Below, piece by piece: positions 5,608-11,913 of a stretch of 11,913 nucleotides of DNA. The notes beneath the pieces were generated by a model. It did no database searches. It worked only from the letters and a program-made list of their open reading frames with translations, and was not told where the DNA came from. The position numbers and the translations under genes are program-made. The DNA comes from Candidatus Firestoneibacteriota bacterium. GTDB taxonomy: Bacteria; JACRDZ01. The stretch spans positions 1-11,913 of the forward strand of contig JACRDZ010000019.1 of the NCBI GenBank assembly GCA_016212735.1, read 5' to 3'. How positions within the stretch are numbered: position 1 is the stretch's first letter; each line of letters opens with the position of its first letter.

Positions 5608-8370
5608 TCATCTCCACCCAGTTATTTTACTAATTAATTCAGCCTCATTATTTGCAATAGTATTTCTAACAGGTAATGCTTCTAAAAATTTATGGCCATA
5701 ACTGCTTGTTACAATTCTTTTATCTAATACAAATACTATTCCTGAATCTTCGCTGCATCGGATAAGCCTGCCAAATCCCTGTCTGAGCTTTGTTATTGCT
5801 TGCGGTATCATATAATTCCCAAATGAATCTCCGCCATTTTTTTCAATAAGCTCAATCTGAGCTTCAACCTGAGGTTCATTAGGTACTGGAAATGGAATTT
5901 TAACCAATACCAATGATTTCATATTTACACCTAAAAAATCCACTCCTTCCCAAAAACTCTGAGTACCAAAGAGCAGCGCATCTTTTACTTCTCTGAATCT
6001 GTCTGTTATTGCTCGCCTGCTTCCATCTATCCCCTGTCCCAATATTAATATTCCATTTTCTTCAAGCTTGCTTTCCAGGCATTCATATACATAATTCAAT
6101 TGAATATATGATGTAAATAATATAAGATTTTTTCCTCTTAATTTCAAGGCGATATCAAATATAATTTCCGCAACTGCATTATTAAAACTATTTTCAGCTG
6201 GCAAGGGGAGATAAGTCGGAACGATAAATAACGACTGAGCATTATAATCAAACGGTGAATCCAGCAAAACCTCTTTTACATTTTCAAGCAAAGATAATCC
6301 CATTCTTTCTTTAAAATACAAAAAATTATTTTCAACGGCAAGAGTTGCCGAAGAAAATATAATTGAGCTGGAACCTGCATATAATAATTCCTGCATTTTC
6401 TCTGCTATATTTAAGGGTCGTGCTTCAAGAAAACATTCATTTGAATCAATCCCATCCCATTCCATCCAATAAACATAATTCGGATCATCTGATTCAAAGA
6501 AGAATTCAAGATTATCAAGGCATTCCTGAAGCTCATTAAATTTTGCTGCAAGATTAAGTAAAATATCTTCGATCTTCTTTTCATCTTTATATTTTGTCCA
6601 GGAATTTTCAATTAGTCTATCCAGAGATGAATTAATAGTATCAAACTTATTAATAAATTCATCCGGAATGATTTTTAATAATTCACATATTTCATTTTTT
6701 TTAGTTAACCTTGTTTTAACTTGCTTCCCATTGCCATTCTTTTTGTTGTTTATGTTTTTTCTAAGCAAATCCCAGAGTGAAGAAATTGCTTCTTTAAGTA
6801 TCGGTATTTTTTTTATTATAGCATCAATTTGCTCACTATCAGATGGAAGTAAATATTTTAAAGTTATAAGAAGCCCATATTCTTTTTTATTTTTATCGAT
6901 TCCATACATAGAATTAATCGGACCCATAAAATCATTTTTAATAATTGTTTTTCCCATACAATCCATCGCAACCTTTTCAAGATTATGCGCTTCATCGAAA
7001 ATATAATTTTTAAACTCGGGAAGAATGTTTAAACTATTACCCCGATCTAAAAAAAATAAAGTATGATTAACTATAACAAGATGCGAATGACGTGCTTCTT
7101 CGCGTACTTTCAGCATAAAGCAATCGCGGGAATAAGAACATTTTTTACCCGCACAAGCTTCATCATCACAATTAAGCCTGTTCCATAAACCATAAAATCT
7201 TGTATGATTAAATCCTGCATTTTCGGAAATATCACCGGTTGTTGTTTCATATATCCATCGCACAAGTGTAAGCAAATTTAATACATCTTCTTCACGCAAT
7301 GTTTGCTTCAAAGCTTTAAGCATCCAATAATATTTGCGTAAACATATATAATTATTCCTGCCCTTTAATAAGGTTACTTTGAAACTAAAATCAACTGCTT
7401 TACGTAATATCGGGATATCTTTATTAAAAAGCTGTTCCTGCAAATTTTTTGTATTTGTGGAAATAATAACACCGGTATTATGCGCAATCGCATAATGAAG
7501 AGCAGGGATGAGGTATGCCATTGTTTTTCCGGTACCTGTACCGGTTTCTAAAATTAATATCTCATTATTTTTAAATGTGTCAATTGCTTTTCTTGCCATA
7601 ATATTTTGTTGTTTACGATATTCAAATTTATCCAAAACTCTGGATAATTTCCCATTTGGAACAAAATAGTTTTCTATAGTTTTAGAATCCAGTAAAGATG
7701 TATAGGATGGGTAAGACCCTTTTAAAATATGTTCTTGTTTATTAATTTTTTTGGGATTAGATCCCATATGTTTTATTTTTGCAAAAAATTCTTTATATGC
7801 CCAATCTATATTTTCAGTTATTGCAAAAATATCTGCTATGGTACCGGAAGATAGATTTTCAGCTTCTTCCCATAATTTCATCCATAAATGTGCACATGCT
7901 TCTGCATCGCTTGCAGCGCGATGTGCAGTGGATTTAATATCCAAATAAGTTAGCATATCTTTTAGTTTATGGCTTGAAGTAAAAGGGAAAATGATGCGTG
8001 ATAAAAAAAGCGTGTCATAAAATTTATTGGTTATTTTTCTATGTTTGGTTTTTAAAAAATTTTCATCAATAAAATTTCTATCAAACTCAACATTATGCGC
8101 TACGAGCGGAAAATCCTTAATAAATGTAACAAATTTTTCCAAAACAAACGAAATTGAAGGTTTATCTTTTACATCTTCCGACTTAATACCGGTAAGATTT
8201 GTAATTTTATACGGAATGGGGATTTCGGGATTCACTAATTCATTGAAGCATTCAATAATTTCTCCATCTATTACCTTTACAGCTCCGATTTCTATTATTC
8301 TATCGGTTTTACAATCAAAACCTGTTGTTTCCAAATCAAAGGCAATAAATGTACCGATATTTTTTTTCAT
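5608..8370 (-). CDS. dinG: DinG-type DNA helicase fused to a DnaQ-like exonuclease
   Basis: This 920-residue protein has an N-terminal DEDD 3'-5' exonuclease domain (about 1-170) with FDLETTG (D12, E14), HNVEFD (D97) and HRAASDAEA (H150, D155). An XPD-like superfamily 2 helicase follows, with Walker A ETGTGTGKT (275-283), cysteines 343, 401, 406, 411 and 417 of an iron-sulphur cluster domain, DEAH (459-462), a SATL segment, FWEGVDFLG and the final QGFGRLIRC. The architecture matches the long DinG proteins of Firmicutes and other phyla. In E. coli, DinG without the exonuclease part is a 5'-3' helicase that resolves R-loops and other replication obstacles. Both active sites look complete. The ATG at 8370 has GGAG five bases upstream. 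It lies 74 bases after the TPR/SLH gene, and its stop overlaps the start region of the phosphatase gene. Confidence 0.93.
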   Translation of the reverse strand: MKKNIGTFIAFDLETTGFDCKTDRIIEIGAVKVIDGEIIECFNELVNPEIPIPYKITNLTGIKSEDVKDKPSISFVLEKFVTFIKDFPLVAHNVEFDRNFIDENFLKTKHRKITNKFYDTLFLSRIIFPFTSSHKLKDMLTYLDIKSTAHRAASDAEACAHLWMKLWEEAENLSSGTIADIFAITENIDWAYKEFFAKIKHMGSNPKKINKQEHILKGSYPSYTSLLDSKTIENYFVPNGKLSRVLDKFEYRKQQNIMARKAIDTFKNNEILILETGTGTGKTMAYLIPALHYAIAHNTGVIISTNTKNLQEQLFNKDIPILRKAVDFSFKVTLLKGRNNYICLRKYYWMLKALKQTLREEDVLNLLTLVRWIYETTTGDISENAGFNHTRFYGLWNRLNCDDEACAGKKCSYSRDCFMLKVREEARHSHLVIVNHTLFFLDRGNSLNILPEFKNYIFDEAHNLEKVAMDCMGKTIIKNDFMGPINSMYGIDKNKKEYGLLITLKYLLPSDSEQIDAIIKKIPILKEAISSLWDLLRKNINNKKNGNGKQVKTRLTKKNEICELLKIIPDEFINKFDTINSSLDRLIENSWTKYKDEKKIEDILLNLAAKFNELQECLDNLEFFFESDDPNYVYWMEWDGIDSNECFLEARPLNIAEKMQELLYAGSSSIIFSSATLAVENNFLYFKERMGLSLLENVKEVLLDSPFDYNAQSLFIVPTYLPLPAENSFNNAVAEIIFDIALKLRGKNLILFTSYIQLNYVYECLESKLEENGILILGQGIDGSRRAITDRFREVKDALLFGTQSFWEGVDFLGVNMKSLVLVKIPFPVPNEPQVEAQIELIEKNGGDSFGNYMIPQAITKLRQGFGRLIRCSEDSGIVFVLDKRIVTSSYGHKFLEALPVRNTIANNEAELISKITGWR

Positions 8371-8444
8371 TAAATCTCCGGTTTAATCACCACAAAGACA
8401 CTAGGTTATCAATGTTAACATTAATAATAAAACCATACAGACTT

Positions 8445-10235
8445 TTACTTCCCAGCTCTTTTATTCTGATTTGATATTATTCTTTTTAACCGCTTAAGAA
8501 TAGAAACAGCTTCTTCACCGCTTATAGTATCATCAGCTTTAAAATCATTATCTATATATCCGGACATGATTCCTTCCAGAGAATTTGTAATAACTGCATT
8601 AAAATTTTCATGTACTGATGAAATGTCAATATAAGGAGATATTTCTATATTAATGGATGAATATTTATTTTTTATATTATTAACTAATAAAATACTATTT
8701 GTATATTCAGCTAATTCTCCTTTGGTTATAGACCTAAATGGCAGGAATGTACGATTAGGGAAAATTGACATATAACCTTTTTCAACTACTTTCTTTATAT
8801 ATTTTTTAGCCCAATGCTCATCAATATCAATTATAATTAAATCTGAGTCCATATCATTTTCAACAGGTTTATCAAGTGTAAAAATGTCTGTCATTAAAAC
8901 AGCAAGTTCACCTCTTGTTATTTGAGTGGAATTAGAAAGCTCCTTGATTTGCTGCTTTAAATTAATATCATTATTCTGTTTTTTAAAAAACAAATATGCA
9001 TAATTATTTTCAGGATCGAATTTTAATACCTGCTTGAAATATTTTGAAGCCATACTAATGTTATTCTCTTTTTCATAAATTTTAGCAATCCCAAGAAAAG
9101 CAGGGGTATAGGTTTTATCTATTTCAATAGCTTTATCAAAATTCCACTTAGCTTCTGCTAATTTATTTTGACCGATATAAATTTCACCGATTTTTATATA
9201 TACATATTTATAACCCTGATACTCTTTCTGAACAAATAAATATTTTTCCAATGCTTCGTCTATAAATTCATTATCATAAAGCGTATCTCCTGCTTTTAAT
9301 ACTCGCATTATTGTCTGCAATTTTTCTTTAACCGAATTTATTTGAATATCAATTGATTCGTCACCTTCTTCGATCTTCAATGCTTTTGTTAAAATATCCA
9401 TAGCTTTTACATATTCTTTTTTCTTGAGATAAACCTTTGAAATGCCAAGATATGCAGGAATAAACTCATCGTCATATTTAATAACTTTATCAAATGTTTC
9501 CATAGCCTGATCGAGCTTATTATCTAATAAAAAAATATTTCCAAGTTCAATATGTGAAGGTAAAAAATTATCATTAATCTCCAGGCTTTTTTTAAATTCT
9601 AAAGCACTTTTTTCAATTTCATTATTTTCAAACAATTTTTTCCCTATGTAATAATGATTTTCCGCACTATTTTCAAACAGCTCTTTTTGCATTTTAAGTT
9701 CAGCTAACCCTGTAACTGCATTTTTGTTATCAGGGGAAATAAGCAAAGCAATATTATAAAATTTCTCCGAATTATCAAAATTATTTGAATAACGATATGT
9801 ATCAGCAAGTCCGATTAAAGCATCCATATTATGAGGAGAGAGACCCATTATTTGATAATACATTAGTAATGCTTTGTCATATTTATTGAGAAAAAAATAA
9901 CATTTTGCAATTGTGAAATACACTTCTGGATTTTTATTATCATATTGTAAAGATTTTTTTAATTCAGTAATAGCTTTAAAATACTTTTTATTTTTATACT
10001 CTGCCATACCCTTATCATAACTTTTTTGCTGCAGCTCAGCATTATGTTCTATGATCTCAGGCAATGTCTTATTTATTGCAGATATAAAATCATTATAATC
10101 ATGATTTTTCTCAGCATTCTCAAGCATTAAATCAAGCCCATTTAGAGATTCAATTTCCTGACAAAAAATTTCAATTGGTAAAATTTGCAGAATGAATACT
10201 ATTATAATTAATACAAATGTATTCTTAAAATTCAT
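8445..10235 (-). CDS. Exported TPR protein with C-terminal S-layer homology repeats
   Basis: This 596-residue protein has an N-terminal signal peptide (hydrophobic to about residue 23, ending IEIFC before QE; the cysteine could alternatively mark a lipoprotein, although the lipobox is poor). About eight tetratricopeptide repeats occupy residues 68-415, with typical 34-residue spacing and elements such as YFKAITELKKSL and LAEAKWNFDKAIEID. The C-terminal part (about 440-590) resembles S-layer homology repeats: DEHWAKKYIKKVVEKGYM, FPNRTFLPFRSITKGELAEY, and a final, more divergent copy ending at SGEEAVSIL. SLH repeats anchor proteins to cell-wall polymers, and the TPR region is a protein-binding scaffold. 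It is the first gene of the - strand group. The ATG at 10235 has GGAG six bases upstream. A specific role cannot be named. Confidence 0.82.
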   Translation of the reverse strand: MNFKNTFVLIIIVFILQILPIEIFCQEIESLNGLDLMLENAEKNHDYNDFISAINKTLPEIIEHNAELQQKSYDKGMAEYKNKKYFKAITELKKSLQYDNKNPEVYFTIAKCYFFLNKYDKALLMYYQIMGLSPHNMDALIGLADTYRYSNNFDNSEKFYNIALLISPDNKNAVTGLAELKMQKELFENSAENHYYIGKKLFENNEIEKSALEFKKSLEINDNFLPSHIELGNIFLLDNKLDQAMETFDKVIKYDDEFIPAYLGISKVYLKKKEYVKAMDILTKALKIEEGDESIDIQINSVKEKLQTIMRVLKAGDTLYDNEFIDEALEKYLFVQKEYQGYKYVYIKIGEIYIGQNKLAEAKWNFDKAIEIDKTYTPAFLGIAKIYEKENNISMASKYFKQVLKFDPENNYAYLFFKKQNNDINLKQQIKELSNSTQITRGELAVLMTDIFTLDKPVENDMDSDLIIIDIDEHWAKKYIKKVVEKGYMSIFPNRTFLPFRSITKGELAEYTNSILLVNNIKNKYSSINIEISPYIDISSVHENFNAVITNSLEGIMSGYIDNDFKADDTISGEEAVSILKRLKRIISNQNKRAGK

Positions 10236-10298
10236 GATTGCTCCGCAAGAAAAAAATCAATATTCAATATTTAATATTCAACAATCGTAACTATTCAA

Positions 10299-10374
10299 CA
10301 TACTGTAGGGGCAACCCTGTGCGGTTGCCCTTTTATTTATTTAGGGCAGGTGCAAGACCTGCCCCTACAGCATG
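10299..10374. repeat. Inner inverted repeat with two GC-rich hairpins
   Basis: CATACTGTAGGGGCA (10299-10313) and TGCCCCTACAGCATG (10360-10374) are inverted copies matching at 14 of 15 positions. Between them lie two stems: GGGCAACC/GGTTGCCC (10309-10330, 6-base loop) and GGGCAGGT/ACCTGCCC (10344-10364, 5-base loop). GC content is far above the surroundings. The GTAGGGGC...GCCCCTAC pattern is familiar from dispersed repeats in environmental bacterial genomes. Confidence 0.75.
10309..10343 (+). terminator. Terminator-like hairpin inside the MITE
   Basis: The 8-bp stem GGGCAACC/GGTTGCCC with a six-base loop is followed by TTTTATTTATTTA, the layout of a rho-independent terminator on the + strand. 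No + strand gene ends just upstream, so if active it would stop stray transcription towards the 85-aa gene. Its presence is a property of the repeat and need not have been selected as a terminator here. Confidence 0.4.
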
Positions 10375-10591
10375 CTGAAATAATAATTCGTCGGCATTTC
10401 CAAATTAGTGATGAATAGTTACCAACAATTTTAAATTTTGCATGTATGCAGTTGTAAAGTAATGAATATAATATATCATTTCTATAAATATAAGACAATT
10501 ATTAATTTTACAGGTGAAAATTTGGGTATATCTCTTTGCAAAAATTTTGAACTTTGCCACAGGGTATCTTATTTTAAATTTTTTTTATAGA

Positions 10592-10608
10592 TTGGCATAA
10601 AAAATGCA
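10592..10608 (+). promoter_or_regulatory. Sigma-54 type (-24/-12) promoter
   Basis: TTGGCATAAAAAATGCA has the invariant GG (10594-10595) and GC (10606-10607) exactly ten bases apart, as required by sigma-54, with the -24 TTGGCA element well conserved and TGCA at -12. Transcription would begin near 10619, 25 bases before the ATG at 10644. Upstream, 10431-10591 is AT-rich and non-coding and could hold an activator site; TGCAT-GT-ATGCA at 10439-10450 is the only clear dyad there. No sigma-54 activator gene is seen in the window. Confidence 0.6.
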
Positions 10609-10643
10609 TTTTGAATTAGGGTGAACCATTAGGAGAAAATAAA

Positions 10644-10901
10644 ATGATCAATATAAAACAAGAAGCACTAATATCAAAAGGAAAAAAAACTGACTCAAAT
10701 AATATTACTTTCAAAATACACAAAATTGATAAAAAGCAGATAAATATTATGCCCCTTACAAATACTGAACAATTTAATAAAAGAGCAGATAAGTTATTAT
10801 CAAGATGGAGTTGTAATCAAATTAATTCATTGAAAGACTGTAAAAAGCTGAGGGATGAAATGAATAAGCTTGTAAATACTTTTATTTATTTTAAAACTTG
10901 A
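10644..10901 (+). CDS. Small hypothetical protein (85 aa)
   Basis: I do not recognise a family. The ATG follows AGGAGA (10631-10636), and a sigma-54-like promoter sits at 10592-10608, which together support a real gene. The protein is lysine- and asparagine-rich and basic, with no signal peptide and no membrane segment, so it is probably cytoplasmic. The first half is polar and probably extended. Residues about 45-78 (FNKRADKLLSRW, then LKDCKKLRDEMNKL) are likely helical, with cysteines at 57 and 66. Its stop codon (10899-10901) overlaps the -35 box of the following promoter. It may be a small regulator or adaptor induced with a sigma-54 regulon, but that is a guess from the promoter alone. 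Confidence 0.6.
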   Translation: MINIKQEALISKGKKTDSNNITFKIHKIDKKQINIMPLTNTEQFNKRADKLLSRWSCNQINSLKDCKKLRDEMNKLVNTFIYFKT

Positions 10902-10926
10902 CAATAGAAAAAATGTGTAGTATAAT
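10898..10926 (+). promoter_or_regulatory. Consensus sigma-70 promoter overlapping a stop codon
   Basis: TTGACA (10898-10903), a 17-base spacer and TATAAT (10921-10926) match the sigma-70 consensus at every position. The -35 box contains the TGA stop of the 85-aa gene. Transcription would start near 10933 and run through a roughly 275-base untranslated stretch to the response regulator at 11210, or produce a small RNA. Confidence 0.7.
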
Positions 10927-10948
10927 TTAAAATTATTGTAGTATAATT
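10916..10948 (+). repeat. Direct repeat of TGTAGTATAATT at the promoter
   Basis: TGTAGTATAATT occurs at 10916-10927 and again at 10937-10948, exactly 21 bases (two helical turns) apart. The first copy includes the -10 box. The second could be a spare -10 element or, with the first, a binding site for a regulator on one face of the DNA. Confidence 0.5.
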
Positions 10949-11077
10949 CAATTAAATTGTAATTAATTATTATTAAATTATAGAAAAAAATCCATATCTT
11001 TATGGAATTAATTCTATGATTTACAAATTTTTCATATGTGTATACTCATTTTTATTAAATTAAGCTCCCAAAAATAA

Positions 11078-11161
11078 TTATACTCAAGCTAAACATGTTT
11101 GTGAAATTCAGAGCGAACAGATGATGCTATTAATTCGCAAACCTGTTTAGCTTGAGTATAA
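11078..11161. repeat. 84-bp inverted repeat, possible TA-flanked MITE
   Basis: Arms 11078-11105 and 11134-11161 are inverted copies of 28 bases with two mismatches. The outer 18 bases (TTATACTCAAGCTAAACA) match perfectly, and the loop is 28 bases. The arms can be read as TACTCAAGC...GCTTGAGTA ends flanked by TA on both sides, the target duplication of Tc1/mariner-IS630 elements, so a small non-autonomous element is plausible. In RNA it would form a long stem within the leader of the response regulator gene. The rest of 10902-11209 is AT-rich, without another gene that I can support. Confidence 0.7.
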
Positions 11162-11209
11162 ACGTTGCAATATGGAAATTTAAAACATTTAAATTGATTC
11201 GAGAAAAGC

Positions 11210-11602
11210 ATGAAAAAAATCGATAATTTTTTAAAAAACCGTTTATTTGATTTTAAAGAAATCCTTTTAGTTGATGACGAAGAGGATCTCGGATGGATTT
11301 TACAAAAAGTTTTCAGCGATATGGGATATAAATTTATTTTTGCTTCAACGATTAAGGATGGATTAAAAAAAATTAGAAAATATGAAAATCTTGATGTGGC
11401 AATAATTGATTTTAAAATAGACAAAGAAAACGGTTTTGATTTTATAAAAAAAGCAAAAAAAATAAATAACAAAATTGAATTTATTATGATATCAGCATTT
11501 GGAGATTTGGATATAAAAGAAAAAGCAAAACAATCTGGTATCCAACATTTTTTAGATAAACCTATAAAGTTAGAAAAATTATTATACCTGGTAAGGGCAT
11601 AA
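11210..11602 (+). CDS. Single-domain response regulator (receiver)
   Basis: This 130-residue protein consists of one receiver domain (about 16-128) after a short basic N-terminus. The acidic pocket is D22-D23 in ILLVDDEEDLG, the phosphoacceptor is D67 in AIIDFKI, the switch residue is S95 in MISAFG (the Ser form of the usual Thr/Ser), and the conserved lysine is K117 in LDKPIK. It has no DNA-binding or enzymatic output domain, so it probably passes phosphate or acts by protein contact, like CheY- or Spo0F-type regulators. The ATG at 11210 has only a weak GAG six bases upstream. The PAS-domain gene begins five bases after its stop, which suggests one operon and a cognate sensor. Likely promoter at 10898-10926. 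Confidence 0.9.
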   Translation: MKKIDNFLKNRLFDFKEILLVDDEEDLGWILQKVFSDMGYKFIFASTIKDGLKKIRKYENLDVAIIDFKIDKENGFDFIKKAKKINNKIEFIMISAFGDLDIKEKAKQSGIQHFLDKPIKLEKLLYLVRA

Positions 11603-11607
11603 AACTT

Positions 11608-11913
11608 ATGGATGAGATTAATCATAATAATAATAACATATCAAAAGGTGGATTAAAAAGAACTGTCGATGCATGGAGATTGGGTTGGGATTCTGTTAAT
11701 AAGATGTTCTATACCCATGATAATACTTTTAAAATTGTAAGAGTAAATAAAGCATTTGCGAATTTCTTTAATCTTTCTCCAAAAGAAATTATCGGTAAAA
11801 AATGTTATGAATTAATTCATGGAACTTGTGATCCAACCGCAAGCTGTCCTTATAATAAAATTGTTGAAACCCAAAACCCGGTGACCATAGAATTTTTTGA
11901 AAAGCATCTTGAA
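11608..11913 (+). CDS. PAS-domain sensor protein, N-terminal part (cut by window edge)
   Basis: The frame is open from ATG 11608 to the window end (102 residues). No N-terminal signal or membrane helix is visible. Residues about 22-100 form a PAS domain: TFKIVRVNKAFANFFNLS, then PKEIIGKKCYELIHG, then CP and a following helix. The cysteine/histidine-rich CYELIHGTCDPTASCP (C66, H71, C74, C80) is a pattern common in PAS domains of bacterial histidine kinases. The likely full protein is a sensor histidine kinase for the adjacent receiver, but the kinase part lies outside the window, so a diguanylate cyclase or other output cannot be excluded. An AAGGG lies about nine bases upstream of the ATG, overlapping the end of the receiver gene. 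Confidence 0.85.
   Translation, partial: MDEINHNNNNISKGGLKRTVDAWRLGWDSVNKMFYTHDNTFKIVRVNKAFANFFNLSPKEIIGKKCYELIHGTCDPTASCPYNKIVETQNPVTIEFFEKHLE

Larger units (their letters stand above)
10287..10422. mobile_element. 136-bp MITE with IS66-type ends
   Basis: Perfect 11-bp terminal inverted repeats GTAACTATTCA (10287-10297) and TGAATAGTTAC (10412-10422) are the same sequences as the IS66 ends at 238-248 and 609-619. Flanking the element are CAACAATC (10279-10286) and CAACAATT (10423-10430), a 7/8-matching 8-bp target duplication, the length typical of IS66. There is no coding capacity. The inside holds a second inverted repeat (10299-10374) with two GC-rich hairpins. It would be moved by an IS66 transposase acting in trans. 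It lies 52 bases upstream of the TPR/SLH gene and may affect its promoter. Confidence 0.85.

Noticed and set aside
8387..8405. TCACCACAAAGACACTAGG before dinG, resembling a dispersed CTTTGTGTCTTTGTGGT-type sequence seen in environmental genomes
   Set aside because: Only one short partial match is present in the window, so it cannot be supported as a repeat here.
8411..8422. Perfect 12-bp palindrome AATGTTAACATT between the TPR gene and dinG
   Set aside because: It is short, AT-rich and single; no paired site or promoter makes it convincing as an operator.
10509..10545. Second sigma-54-like element (TTGGG...TTTGCA) upstream of the small gene
   Set aside because: The GG to GC spacing is 11 or 12 bases rather than the required 10.
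11089..11625. Long open frame on the - strand opposite the receiver gene
   Set aside because: It is antisense to a clear receiver domain, begins inside the next gene's start and shows no family features; AT-rich coding of FFIF-type runs is typical of a shadow frame.

Overview
The window comes from an AT-rich bacterial genome. The coding style (a DUF2914 exported protein, a GspN/AsmA-like envelope protein, a TPR protein with S-layer homology repeats, an RsbU-type phosphatase, PAS/receiver signalling) and the many small interspersed repeats suggest an uncultivated, probably diderm bacterium. The sequence alone does not allow a phylum to be named.

Left edge (1-619): two remnants of an IS66-family insertion sequence lie head to head. 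The + strand copy ends at 248 with the terminal repeat TGAATAGTTAC. It abuts the N-terminal part of a second copy on the - strand whose own end is at 619. The arrangement looks like one copy inserted into another, with an 8-T run (249-256) as the likely target duplication. Next come a sigma-70 promoter and a two-gene + strand operon (723-2124: DUF2914 protein, GspN-like protein), a pair of CTCGA palindromes that probably terminate it, and a DEAD-box RNA helicase (2232-3374).

Centre (3402-10235): a - strand run of three genes in the order TPR/SLH envelope protein, DinG-type exonuclease-helicase, and a membrane-bound HAMP-GAF-PP2C-HATPase regulator of the RsbU/RsbW type. The last two overlap and are probably translationally coupled. 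The regulator carries a one-base frameshift inside its C-terminal ATPase domain (3576-3578). Its linker coding sequence also contains a 14-base exact match to the IS66 end.

Right part (10236-11913): a 136-bp MITE (10287-10422) has the same 11-bp ends as the IS66 copies and a 7/8-matching 8-bp target duplication. After it come a sigma-54-type promoter driving an unrecognised 85-aa protein, a perfect-consensus sigma-70 promoter overlapping that gene's stop codon, a long leader with a TA-flanked inverted repeat, a single-domain response regulator, and the start of a PAS-domain sensor cut by the window edge.

Three themes run through the window: signalling (PP2C/anti-sigma-kinase-like protein, receiver, PAS sensor, sigma-54 promoter), envelope proteins, and an IS66-type terminal sequence seen five times, in full-size element ends, a MITE, and possibly within a gene. 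No CRISPR array, tRNA or rRNA was seen. No complete new multi-gene system is evident. The most novel material is the small sigma-54 gene with its downstream leader, and the IS66-derived repeats.
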